Program-made: the position numbers and the translations under genes | Notes under the pieces: model-generated | Seen by the model: the letters and a program-made list of their open reading frames with translations, nothing else | The model's database searches: none | What the model was told of the DNA's origin: nothing | DNA from: Poecilobothrus nobilitatus | Taxonomy: Eukaryota > Arthropoda > Insecta > Diptera > Dolichopodidae | Assembly: GCA_947095535.1 (NCBI GenBank) | Contig: OX352772.1 | Location: forward strand, 221,407,617-221,471,616 | Reading direction: 5' to 3' | Length of the DNA stretch: 64,000 bases | Shown: in pieces, positions 47,641 to 59,550 of the stretch | Position numbering within the stretch: the first letter of the stretch is position 1 | Layout of the letters: the number at the start of each line of letters is the position of its first letter

Positions 47641-48471
47641 GTTTTTCTTGATTTCCTATACATTTTTCAAAAATGTATCTATCCAACAAAATCAACTCTC
47701 TACTTGATTTTCTGAAAATCACCTCAAAATCAAGTCCATGAAATTTCGAATTTTGTATTGATTATTTAAAATTTTTTTCCATAACCCTTGTTTTTTTTTA
47801 ATTTGTCAAAATGAATATTCAAAATCATAACAATTAAAAAACTTCTATTTTATTAACAATTAAAAAACTTCTATATTAAAAATTAATAAATTATTTATTG
47901 TTATTGGATTATTTTTTATTGTTTCAAAACAATAATCAAATATGCCAAAAATTACATTCTTGATTTTAAAAAACGATTGTGAACACTTGACATTTTACTT
48001 GATTTTGAACATTTTAATCAACTCAATTTCGGGGTTTGGAAACGTACTATTACTACTTAAGATAATAAGAAAAAAATAAAAAATTATATACAAAAATTTT
48101 CAAGTATATTAACAACACACACACACACGACTAACAAATTGAATGAGTGCAACAATGTAATATGCAAATGGTTAAATCAATGTTTTTTACAATGTCACGT
48201 TTACACACATTGACACATTGAAAATTACAGGTGTTATGAAATTACATATTTTGCTTGCTCAAAAAAAAAAAATTATTAGATATCTTCATTATAATTACAA
48301 TTAAATTGGTATTAGAAAAAAATAAATTTTAATGAAATTTTATTATGTAATGTTAAAAACTAAATGGAAGGGAAAGTTTTAGTAAATTTGAGAAAGATAT
48401 ATAAATAAAAAAACTTAATATTTACTTTATACAGTTTAACTAAGTACCAAAAAGTATCAAAAAAACAAAAT
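47641..48471. other. AT-rich sequence upstream of the OB-fold-like gene
   Basis: Includes an (AC)n run at 48116-48129. No gene. The same sequence is in unit 2 at about 53870-54760. Confidence 0.5.
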
Positions 48472-48877
48472 ATGGTAAGATATCTTTTTTTAATTATTTT
48501 TTTTTTTTTGTTTTTTGTAATATTTTAGTTTGTATTATATTTTAGACTTTTATTGAAAATTTAATAGCTTTAGGAAAAGGCGAAAATAATACGTACCATA
48601 ACATTGATGCCTTAATTAGAGCAAACTTTATGAAGTGATCGAATGGAAAGTTTTAGAGACAAAAGGAGGTCAAAGACTGCTTCTTTATGAGGTGGAAGAT
48701 CCTCTCATTAAAGAAAAAACCACATTTTTTATGCCAGATCACTTCTCTAAAAAGGTAACAAATAAATTTGAACTAGAGGAATTGAACGGAACAAATTTTT
48801 ATATTAAATTCATGGGACGAGACGCAAATAGATGGAATATTCTATTCTACTTTATTTCAACTTATTCCATCAGTTGA
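48472..48877 (+). pseudogene. Virus-element OB-fold-like protein, unit 1
   Basis: An ATG at 48472 is followed at once by GTAAGA and, 71 bp on, by TTTAG at 48545. Splicing there would join ATG to ACTTTTATTGAAAATTTA, giving a short helix-like start. A 1- or 2-base indel near 48632 then shifts to the frame carrying IEWKVLETKGGQRLLLYEVE, TTFFMPDHFSKK and NFYIKFMGR. This pattern (TKxGxxxLLxxE...FxPxxFxxxxT) matches a small protein found in related virus-like elements that may bind single-stranded DNA. The function is inferred. The same break occurs in unit 2. Confidence 0.5.
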
Positions 48878-48973
48878 TATAAGTTCACAGGAAAAATTTC
48901 TTAAATAAATATACTTTTTAATAAAAAAAAAAATATTTAATTAGTTTTTTTTTTCTTTAAAATATTTAAAAAA

Positions 48974-49626
48974 TGTCAGCTACCCGAAAAGGTTCTCTTA
49001 GGTCTTAGGTCTTTAGGTTAGGTCTTGAAATTTCCTACTGTGTACAATGTTTAGGTACTTTGCACTTTGATGGTTGCTGGAATCAGAGGTATATAAATAA
49101 AAGCCTGATGGTTTATTTTAATATAGTAAAGAATAAAATGAGCAACAGGAGGGTAATAGTTGATTTACAATTTGTTATTGGAAACAATAACCAATATTTT
49201 TTGAAAGAATTTTCTTTGGTAGCTGATGGTTCTTTTGTACCAATATTTTTTATGTTTAAAGCACCGTATTCGTTTGAAGAGTTAAACTGTGATGCTAAAC
49301 ACCAAAATGAATATAACAAAAAGAAAATTAATAATCTTTACTGGAATGATGGATTTATAGCATACTTTCAAATTAAAAATATTTTAGAAAAACATTTAAC
49401 ATGATGTTGTTTACGTAAAAGGGCTTAAAAAAAAGAATTTTTAGATAAATTTTTTTCAAATTCAGTTGAAGTTATTAATTTAGGTAATAAAATTCCATCT
49501 CTACAAAAACTAAAAAATTTTATCACCATTTGCCCTCACCATCATAATACAGAATATTTGCAAAGGTGTGCTGTAAAAAATTGTATGAATTTATATATGT
49601 ATTTAATAAAAGATAATAATAATTGA
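48974..49626 (+). pseudogene. Virus-element nuclease-like protein, unit 1
   Basis: The main frame (49060-49404) reads CxxC-like LGTLHFDGCW just before and after its start, then RRVIVDLQFVIGNNNQYFLK, FMFKAPYSFEEL and YWNDGFIAYFQI. After a frame change at 49400 come VYVKGLKKK, a second change, then ICPHHHNTEYLQRCAVKNC. The D-L-Q and H-H-x-x-x-x-x-x-x-C-A pattern resembles an uncharacterised family in virus-like elements that looks like an RNase H-fold nuclease; this is from memory. It lies 100 bp downstream of the OB-fold-like gene on the same strand. Confidence 0.5.
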
Positions 49627-49628
49627 TT

Positions 49629-50022
49629 TTAAAAAATATTTGTTTTATTCATTGTTGACCAATATATTTTTTCAGATATAAACAATGGTATTTCATAAAA
49701 TAGCCTGGAATATTTGCAATGAGCTATATGTAAATTCATAGGAATATAAAAATCTTCCTGTTCCAGTCTAAGCTTATTCTTTTCAATACATCTCTCAAAA
49801 TATTTGAATAAATATTCTAGAACATTCAATTCGGCTCTGTTGTTATATGACATCACTGCTTGTATAAAGTCTAACATAAGACAAAAACGGGTGTACTCAT
49901 CTATTTCCAAAGTAAGTTGGCCCAGCATAATTAAATTTTAACGGGAATTTATTTGAAATGAATTTATGAAGTTGGCTGCTTGTAAAATCTTGATAAAATG
50001 TGTACCACTCCAAATAATTCAT
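49629..50022 (-). pseudogene. Unrecognised conserved protein, unit 1
   Basis: A 99-codon frame (49928-49629) is preceded, after one frame change, by a further ~30 residues starting at 50022 (NYLEWYTFYQDF). It is rich in Leu, Phe, Tyr and charged residues and likely helical (EYLFKYFERCIEKNKLRLEQ). No motif is recognised. It is convergent with the nuclease-like gene, only 2 bp apart. The unit 2 copy differs by one residue (Lys to Asn). Confidence 0.45.
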
Positions 50023-50305
50023 CTCGCTAATGACTTTGCGATGACGTTGAAAATTATTGATGCAGCAAAATTTTCAACATTAAATCCAATTTGCATTTTT
50101 GTTGTTTGCTTTTTATCTAAATAATAAATATAGCTTAATAAAAGATTTTGCTGTGATTCGTTGCTGCTGCTGCTACTTTGTTTTTCAAAATACTTCAATA
50201 TTTGATGTTGACTCCATTTTCTTTTTTAAAAAACTGATTAGTTATATTTCAAAAATGTTATATTTATATTATTGTTTTCTTATATATCTTATATAATATC
50301 ATATA

Positions 50306-52313
50306 TCTAATATATAAAGCAGAAATTCTGTTTGTTTGTTTGTTTGTTTGTGCCCTTTTCACGTAAAAACCACCAGTCCGATTGCAACCAAATTTTGCAG
50401 GAACATTTCTACGACCCCGGAAAGTGTTATAGGCTATATGGTGTTTTGGTTCATTAACCCATTGCGGCCCGAGAGCCATTTAAAGCTTTTTCGTTTTTTC
50501 GTTGTCGTGCCTAAACGGTTTGATCGATTGAGTTGAAAATTTACAAAAGTGTAGGTCTTTATAACAAAAGATTTCTGAGTTCATTTGGTTACGATACATT
50601 AACCCATCAGGCTTCAGGCCATGAAATTCTCATTTTTTGTTGTTGTGCTTAAACGATTTGACCCATTGAAAATTTGCACAAGTATTGCACTTTGACACAC
50701 AAACTTATTCAATAAATTTTGTTGTGATACATTAACACACTTCGACACGACAGATTGTCAAAAAAAATATTTCGTTTCCAATTTCTGTCTAATTTGGCAG
50801 GATGAATTTATGGTTCTAAATTAAACCTGTGACAAAATGTTTGTTAAAGTTTGTTAGCCCATTTCCGCACGAGCACTTATTAATAATATTTTGCCTAGTT
50901 TTGTGTATTGTTATTATTATTAAAAAAGATATTTCCAACACTCTTTACTTTTATGTATACTGTTTCTAATATTCCATAAAAACCTTTCAATGCAAATTTC
51001 TAATATAGAACAGTAATTAAAGTAACCTTATTAAGTATCTTAAGAATACTGTGTTTAAGTCTTAACAACATAACATTTTCGACCGTTGTTAAAAATCAGA
51101 AACTATCTCCTACATTAGACAATCATCATGTCATCATTCAGAAATGCATTACTTACATGTGCTCTTTACATGTGGTCTACCTAAATAATATGCATGTGTA
51201 TAACAAATAAAATAAAATATCATTGAAATATGTACATATAGTATGTATAATATCCGTATATTTAAAAATACTATAAACTTAATCAATTAAATTAGAAAAC
51301 ATATTCACATTTCTGTACAGCATTTAATCAAAAATGAGTACATACATATTTAAAGAACAGAAAACCTTACATTCTTATCCATATACAATTTTTACACATA
51401 TTTTTAGCCAATCAATTTGGAAACATAATTAGAAAAACTAAAGGTAAAAAAATTCTGATTGCTTTATAAAGGTAAAAAACAATCATGTATTTTTTATATT
51501 GAAAATATGTTAAACAGAACCTGAAATGTACGCATTTAAAAAGAAGTTTTTTCAAAATTTGAAGAGCTGTCGATGCTGTAGGATCTCCAACGGTGGAGGT
51601 ACATCAAAAATTTGTTCTACAACATTACTCTTTTAAGAGACCTATGCATAGTTAATATTTCATTGCTCTTTATTAAACAGTATATAAGTTTTAACAGACG
51701 GAGGGACAGAGCGAACTTAATAACAAATTTTTCAAAATGTGCTCAAAAAGATAATTCACCAAAACATGAAGTGACATTACTTACAAAAAAAAAATTGATT
51801 ACATTATGGTCTTTTATAATTTAAATACGATTTTATGTTTCGGTATTAACGAATATTAACGAATATATAAGTTTTGTAAACAAACGGTGGGACAGAGCGA
51901 ACCTAATAGCAAATTTTTCAAAATGTGCTTAAAAGGATAATTCACAAAAACATGTAGTGACATTACTTACGAAAAAAAATGTATTACATTATGGTCTTTT
52001 ATAATTGAAATGCGATTTTATGTTTCGGTATTAAAGAATATATTGTGGAAATTCACTTTGCCGTAATTGTGTACTCAATAGATTATAGATTCCTTATAAA
52101 TTTTTTGTAGAAGAATTGTCACTAATTCTTGGCTCTGTTTATTCAATTTAACTAAATCTAATAAAAAATAGAATATAAACTACCAGCATCTGTAAATGCA
52201 TATTAATAAGTTAACTATATTAATTAAATTATATTAACGCAGAAACAAAAGTTAATAATTTTTATTTCATAAAGCCAATAAAATACTCCCGGCAACGCCG
52301 GGTACTCTGCTAG
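50306..52313 (+). mobile_element. Helitron H5 (in duplication unit 1)
   Basis: Starts TCTAATATATAAAGCAG after an A and ends CCCGGCAACGCCGGG + TACTCTGCTAG before a T. It is shorter than H1 (2008 bp) with fewer internal ~145-bp units. It contains two copies of a ~180-bp unit (ATTACATTATGG at 51798 and 51984). No Rep/helicase gene. Confidence 0.9.
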
Positions 52314-52632
52314 TATTATATATAAATATTTTTTTCTTTAAAAATTGCTCGAAACATTCTTTATATTTTTTTATCGTTTTTAAGTGGGGGTGATGTATTG
52401 AATAAATTAATAAAATTTTTCATGCTCTTGCAATTATATCGCATCCATAAATATACACAACAATATTGTTTGTTGAAAACAAAACATATTGATTGATTTT
52501 GTAGAAATTTCGCAAACTCACTGTGGAATGGTGGATTTCTAAATGAAACGAAGTATTCTACACAGCCTTAAAGTGGTACAAAAATTGCTAGCAAATGCGC
52601 TCCTTTTTTAGCAGAAGTGTCAGTATTTATTA

Positions 52633-53073
52633 CTAAAATACCAGGTTTTCAAATATTTTTCGGTATTTGATCAAGAACAAAAACACCTCTAAATAGTTTA
52701 CTTGTCGCACTACTTGTTTACAGTCAGCGCTTTCTTTATGTGAAGTGTATTCATTATTGTGTAAATGAGAAATATCTATTAGTCGACTATTTCGACTTAT
52801 GTATAAAAATTCAACTTTAACTTTTCCATTAGTTAACACTATATCGAATTTTTCAAGTAGATTTATAAATTATTAGTTGTTTTTTCGTTGCCAATATGCC
52901 AAAAAGAGTAATTAAGAATGTCTGTCTTTTTTAAATCTCTGGTGGGGAATTTATACTTTAACTCCTTTACAATAGTTTTACATTTTTCTTTTATTCCAGC
53001 CACAGCAAAATTTTTTTACAAATATCGTATTGTTGTCGTCCGTACAGAACGATAAATCTACTAGAGCACATGC
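52633..53073 (-). pseudogene. Degraded protein following the capsid gene, unit 1
   Basis: The minus strand starts MACALVDLSFCTDDNNTIFV at 53073 and then shifts frame several times before a 68-codon frame (52839-52633). The VDLSF..DDNNTIFVK start resembles the VDLQF..NNNQYFLKE start of the nuclease-like gene, so it may be a relative. It lies just after the capsid gene on the same strand. Confidence 0.4.
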
Positions 53074-53112
53074 CATTTTCAAACGAATTGAGATGGTTGC
53101 TTAAACTTCTTT

Positions 53113-53569
53113 TTATATGTTTACGTAGACGTTACGATTTTTACCAATTTCGATATTAGCATCAAATTCTGCAAACACAGTGCATGTTAATATTACAGTT
53201 AATGGAGAACTGAGTCTTGCTTCAATCTTTACTAGTCCTTGGTTTAATAAACTCTGACATATATCCGTTCTCGAACCGTCTGGTGATAAATCAAAAGCCA
53301 GTATTGTATAATCTTTTGAAAATAGTTCTTTTGAAATTTGATGTTCTCTATCACAATGATGTATACCTGTTCCGCTAAATAATGTTAAATATGCACGAGA
53401 ATAGCAAAGGTTATTCGATGTAAAACTTGTTTCAATTGCAGAGTTTGGTGTAGGCACTCACATATAATTGAAAGTGTGTGAGATTTTGATGATCGAAATG
53501 ACTTGGATTTTTTGATCTTTTACCATTAAAATTTTCATTATTAACCATACAAAATACAAGAGCTTTTGG
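53113..53569 (-). pseudogene. Hexon-like major capsid protein, C-terminal fragment
   Basis: Contains only the C-terminal part of the capsid gene at 59551-60900: CYSRAYLTLFSGTGIHH, LAFDLSPDGSRTD and the conserved end AEFDANIEIGKNRN. The fragment stops at the duplication junction (53569), and a 4-bp deletion near 53459 adds a frame break. It shows the breakpoint fell within the capsid gene. Confidence 0.75.
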
Positions 53570-54760
53570 CCTCAAAACATTGAAAATTTGATATTTTTAG
53601 ACACCTGTAACTTAGGCACCTGTAGGCACCTTCGGCAAGACATGAAAATTAATGGTTCAATAATATATTTTTACGTGTGTTAACGGCTTTTCTTAGTTAT
53701 ATAGGATTCCGGATTTACGGCCCCTCAAAATTTCAAAAATGTCCTATTTTCACATTTTTTCTTATTACATGAAATTTTCAAATTTTTGTGCAAGCCCACT
53801 TCTAAACAGTTTGTATTGAGTTTTGGAAATGTGCGCTTTTGAAAACCGTTGGTTTACATTTTACCTTGTTTTTCTTGATTTCCCATACATTTTTCAAAAA
53901 TGTATCTATCCAACAAAATTAACTCACTACTCGATTTTCTGAAAATCACCTCAAAATCACGTCGTTTGTCCATGAAATTTCGAATTTTGTATTGATTATT
54001 TAAAATTTTTTTCCATAACCCTTGTTTTTTTTTAATTTGTCAAAATGAATATTCAAAATCATAACAATTAAAAAACTTCTATTTTATTAACAAATAAAAA
54101 AATTCTATAAAATTTTCTATTTTATTTTTGAAATTATGTTTATTTCTGGTTTATTGTTGTTTATTTAAAACAAAAATTAATAAATTATTTATTGTTATTG
54201 GATTATTTTTTATTGTTTCAAAACAATAATGAAATATGCCAAAAATTAAATTCTTGATTTTAAAAAACGATTGTGAACACTTGACATTTTACTTGATTTT
54301 GTACATGTTAATCACCTCAATTTCGAAGTTTGGGAACATACTTTTACTACTTAAGATAATAAGAAAAAAATAAAAAATTATATACAAATTTTTAAGTATA
54401 TTAACAACACACACACACACGACTAACAAATTGAATGAGTGCAACAATGTAATATGCAAATGGTTAAATCAATGTTTTTTTACAATGTCACGTTTACACC
54501 TTGACACATTGAAAATTACAGGTGTTATGAAATTACATATTTTGCTTGCTCAAAAAAAAAATTATTAGATATCTTCATTATAATTACAATTAAATTGGTA
54601 TTAGAAAAAAATAAATTTTAATGAAATTTTATTATGTAATGTTAAAAACTAAATGGAAGGGAAAGTTTTAGTAAATTTGTGAAAGATATATAAATAAAAA
54701 AACTTAATATTTACTTTATTCAGTTTAACTAAGTACCAAAAAGTATCAAAAAAACAAAAT

Positions 54761-55165
54761 ATGGTAAGATATCTTTTTTTAATTATTTTTTTTTTTTTTG
54801 TTTTTTGTAATATTTTAGTTTGTATTATATTTTAGACTTTTATTGAAAATTTAATAGCTTTAGGAAAAGGCGAAAATAATACGTACCATAACATTGATGC
54901 CTTAATTAGAGCAAACTTTATGAAGTGATCGAATGGAGAGTTTTAGAGACAAAAGGAGGTCAAAGACTGCTTCTTTATGAGGTGGAAGATCCTCTCATTA
55001 AAGAAAAACCCACATTTTTTATGCCAGATCACTTCTCTAAAAAGGTAACAAATAAATTTGAACTAGAGGAATTGAACGGAACAAATTTTTATTAAATTCA
55101 TGGGTCGAGACGCAATTAGATGGAATATTCTATTCTACTTTATTTCAACTTATTCCATCAGTTGA
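54761..55165 (+). pseudogene. Virus-element OB-fold-like protein, unit 2
   Basis: Copy of 48472-48877 with the same ATG-GTAAGA intron start and TTTAG acceptor. It has an additional 2-bp loss near 55092 that breaks the frame after TNFY, and a few substitutions. Confidence 0.45.
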
Positions 55166-55260
55166 TATAAGTTCACAGGAAAAATTTCTTAAATAAATAT
55201 ACTTTTTAATAAAAAAAAAATATTTAATTAGTTTTTTTTTTCTTTAAAATATTTAAAAAA

Positions 55261-55913
55261 TGTCAGCTACCCGAAAAGGTTCTCTTAGGTCTTAGGTCTT
55301 TAGGTTAGGTCTTGAAATTTCCTACTGTGTACAATGTTTAGGTACTTTGCACTTTGATGGTTGCTGGAATCAGAGGTACATAAATAAAAGCCTGATGGTT
55401 TATTTTAATATAGTAAAGAATAAAATGAGCAGCAGGAGGGTAATAGTTGATTTACAATTTGTTATTGGAAACAATAACCAATATTTTTTGAAAGAATTTT
55501 CTTTGGTAGCTGATGGTTCTTTTGTACCAATATTTTTTATGTTTAAAGCACCGTATTCGTTTGAAGAGTTAAACTGTGATGCTAAACACCAAAATGAATA
55601 TAACAAAAAGAAAATTAATAATCTTTACTGGAATGATGGATTTATAGCATACTTTCAAATTAAAAATATTTTAGAAAAACATTTAACATGATGTTGTTTA
55701 CGTAAAAGGGCTTAAAAAAAAGAATTTTTAGATAAATTTTTTTCAAATTCAGTTGAAGTTATTAATTTAGGTAATAAAATTCCATCTCTACAAAAACTAA
55801 AAAATTTTATCACCATTTGCCCTCACCATCATAATACAGAATATTTGCAAAGGTGTGCTGTAAAAAATTGTATGAATTTATATATGTATTTAATAAAAGA
55901 TAATAATAATTGA
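55261..55913 (+). pseudogene. Virus-element nuclease-like protein, unit 2
   Basis: Copy of 48974-49626. The 114-codon frame (55347-55691) differs from unit 1 by one residue (Asn to Ser) and carries the same downstream frame changes, so these breaks preceded the duplication. Confidence 0.5.
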
Positions 55914-55915
55914 TT

Positions 55916-56309
55916 TTAAAAAATATTTGTTTTATTCATTGTTGACCAATATATTTTTTCAGATATAAACAATGGTATTTCATAAAATAGCCTGGAATAG
56001 TTGCAATGAGCTATATGTAAATTCATAGGAATATAAAAATCTTCCTGTTCCAGTCTAAGCTTATTCTTTTCAATACATCTCTCAAAATATTTGAATAAAT
56101 ATTCTAGAACATTCAATTCGGCTCTGTTGTTATATGACATCACTGCTTGTATAAAGTCTAACATAAGACAAAAACGGGTGTACTCATCTATTTCCAAAGT
56201 AAGTTGGCCCAGCATAATTAAATTTTAACGGGAATTTATTTGAAATGAATTTATGAAGTTGGCTGCTTGTAAAATCTTGATAAAATGTGTACCACTCCAA
56301 ATAATTCAT
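55916..56309 (-). pseudogene. Unrecognised conserved protein, unit 2
   Basis: Copy of 49629-50022 with one amino-acid change in the 99-codon frame and the same upstream frame change. Confidence 0.45.
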
Positions 56310-56592
56310 CTCGCTAATGACTTTGCGATGACGTTGAAAATTATTGATGCAGCAAAATTTTCAACATTAAATCCAATTTGCATTTTTGTTGTTTAATTTT
56401 TATCTAAATAATAAATATAGCTTAATAAAAGATTTTGCTGTGGTTCGTTGCTGCTGCTGCTACTTTGTTTTTCAAAATACTTCAATATTTGATGTTGACT
56501 CCATTTTCTTTTTTAAAAAACTGATTAGTTATATTTCAAAAATGTTATATTTATGTTATTGTTTTCTTATATATCTTATATAATATCATATA

Positions 56593-58777
56593 TCTAATAT
56601 ATAAAGCAGAAATTCTGTTTGTTTGTTTGTTTGTGCCCTTTTCACGTAAAAACCACCAGTCCGATTGCAACCAAATTTTGCAGGAACATTTCTACGACCC
56701 CGGAAAGTGTTATAGGCTATTTGGTGTTTTGGTTCATTAACCCATTGCGGCCCGAGAGCCATTTAAAGCTTTTTCGTTTTTTCGTTGTCGTGCCTAAACG
56801 GTTTGATCGATTGAGTTGAAAATTTACAAAAGTGTAGGTCTTTATAACAAAAGCTTTCTGAGTTCATTTGGTTACGATACATTAACCCATCAGGCTTCAG
56901 GCCATGAAATTCTCATTTTTTGTTGTTGTGCTTAAACGATTTGACCCATTGAAAATTTGCACAAGTATTGCACTTTGACACACAAACTTATTCAATAAAT
57001 TTTGTTGTGATACATTAACACATTTCGACACGACAGATTGTCAAAAAAAATATTTCGTTTCCAATTTCTGTCTAATTTGGCAGGATGAATTTATGGTTCT
57101 AAATTAAGCCTGTGACAAAATGTTTGTTAAAGTTTGTTAGCCCATTTCCGCACGAGCACTTATTAATAATATTTTGCCTAGTTTTGTGTATTGTTATTAT
57201 TATTAAAAAAGATATTTCCAACACTCTTTACTTTTATGTATACTGTTTCTAATATTCCATAAAAACCTTTCAATGCAAATTTCTAATATAGAACAGTAAT
57301 TAAAGTAACCTTATTAAGTATCTTAAGAATACTGTGTTTAAGTCTTAACAACATAATATTTTCGACCGTTGTTAAAAAACAGAAACTATATCCTACATTA
57401 GACAATCATCATGTCATCATTCAGAAATGCATTACTTACATGTGCTCTTTACATGTGGTCTACCTAAATAATATGCATGTGTATAACAAATAAAATAAAA
57501 TATCATTGAAATATGTACATATAGTATGTATAATATCCGTATATTTAAAAATACTATAAACTTAATCAATTAAATTAGAAAACATATTCACATTTCTGTA
57601 CAGCATTTAATCAAAAATGAGTACATACATATTTAAAGAACAGAAAACCTTACATTCTTATCCATATACAATTTTTACACATATTTTTAGCCAATCAATT
57701 TGGAAACATAATTAGAAAAACTAAAGGTAAAAAAATTCTGATTGCTTTATAAAGGTAAAAAACAATCATGTATTTTTTATATTGAAAATATGTTAAACAG
57801 AACCTGAAATGTACGCATTTAAAAAGAAGTTTTTTCAAAATTTGAAGAGCTGTCGATGCTGTAGGATCTCCAACGGTGGAGGTACATCAAAAATTTGTTC
57901 TACAACATTACTCTTTTAAGAGACCTATGCATAGTTAATATTTCATTGCTCTTTATTAAACAGTATATAAGTTTTAACAGACGGAGGGACAGAGCGAACT
58001 TAATAACAAATTTTTCAAAATGTGCTCAAAAAGATAATTCACCAAAACATGAAGTGACATTACTTACAAAAAAAAAATTGATTACATTATGGTCTTTTAT
58101 AATTTAAATACGATTTTATGTTTCGGTATTAACGAATATTAACGAATATATAAGTTTTGTAAACAAACGGTGGGACAGAGCGAACCTAGTAGCAAATTTT
58201 TCAAAATGTGCTTAAAAGCATAATTCACAAAAACATGAAGTGACATTACTTAAAAAATGTATTACATTATGGTCTTTTATAATTTAAATACGATTTTATG
58301 TTTCGGTATTAACGAATATTAACGAATATATAAGTTTTGTAAACAAACGGAGGGACAGAGCGAACCTAATAGCAAATTTTTCAAAATGTGCTTAAAAGCA
58401 TAATTCACAAAAACATGAAGTGACGTTACTTACGAAAAAAAATGTATTACATTATGGTCTTTTATAATTGAAATGCGATTTTATGTCTCGGTATTAAAGA
58501 ATATATTGTGGAAATTCACTTTGCCGTAATTGTGTACTCAATAGATTATAGGTTCCTTTAAAAAATTTTTGTAGAAGAATTGTCTCTAATTCTTGGCTCT
58601 GTTTATTCAATTTAACTAAATCTAATAAAAAATAGAATATAAACTACCAGCATCTGTAAATGCATAGTAATAAGTTAACTATATTAATTAAATTATATTA
58701 ACGCAGAAACAAAAGTTAATAATTTTTATTTCATAAAGCCAATAAAATACTCCCGGCAACGCCGGGTACTCTGCTAG
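56593..58777 (+). mobile_element. Helitron H6 (in duplication unit 2)
   Basis: Copy of H5 with the same ends and the same insertion site, so it was duplicated with the unit rather than inserted twice. It has three copies of the ~180-bp internal unit (58081, 58261, 58446) against two in H5. Confidence 0.9.
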
Positions 58778-59064
58778 TATTATATATAAATATTTTTTTC
58801 TTTAAAAATTGCTCGAAACATTCTTTGTATTTTTTTATCGTTTTTAAGTGGGGATGATCTTGCAATTATATCGCATCCATAAATATACACAACAATATTG
58901 TTTGTTGAAAACAAAACATATTGATTGATTTTGTAGAAATTTCGCAAACTCACTGTGGAATGGTGGATTTCTAAATGAAACGAAGTATTCTACACAGCCT
59001 TAAAGTGGTACAAAAATTGCTAGAAAATGCGCTCCTTTTTTAGCAGAAGTGTCAGTATTTATTA

Positions 59065-59513
59065 CTAAAATACCAGGTTTTCAAATATTTTTCGGTATTT
59101 GATCAAGAACAAAAACACCTCAAAATAGTTTACTTGTCGCACCACTTGTTTACAGTCAGCGCTTTCTTTATGTGAAGTGTATTCATTATTGTGTAAATGA
59201 GAAATATCTATTAGTCGACTATTTCGACTTATGTATGTTGTTAAAAATTCAACTTTAACTTTTCCATGAGTTAACACTATATCGAATTTTTCAAGTAGAT
59301 TTATAAATTATTAGTTGTTTTTTCGTTGCCAATATGCCAAAAAGAGTAATTAAGAATGTCTGTCTTTTTTAAATCTCTGGTGGGGAATTTATACTTTAAC
59401 TCCTTTACAATAGTTTTACATTTTTCTTTTATTCCAGCCACAGCAAAATTTTTTTACAAATATCGTATTGTTGTCGTCCGTACAGAACGATAAATCTACT
59501 AGAGCACATGCCA
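59065..59513 (-). pseudogene. Degraded protein following the capsid gene, unit 2
   Basis: Copy of 52633-53073 with the same start and frame changes, plus a small insertion (TTGTTAA-type) near 59236. Confidence 0.4.
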
Positions 59514-59550
59514 TTTTCAAATGAATTGAGATGGTTGCTTAAACTTCTTT

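Larger units (their letters stand above)
47339..53569 (+). repeat. Tandem duplication, unit 1
   Basis: 6.23-kb unit directly repeated at 53570-60012. It starts within the inverted-arm family (CCTCAAAAATTGAAAATTTG) and ends inside the hexon-like gene (AAGAGCTTTTGG). It carries the OB-fold-like gene, the nuclease-like gene, an unknown gene, a Helitron and a capsid fragment. Identity to unit 2 looks well above 95% by eye. Confidence 0.9.

Noticed and set aside
49113..49319. Minus-strand 68-codon frame, repeated at 55400-55606
   Set aside because: Antisense to the nuclease-like gene; the plus-strand frame has the recognisable pattern.
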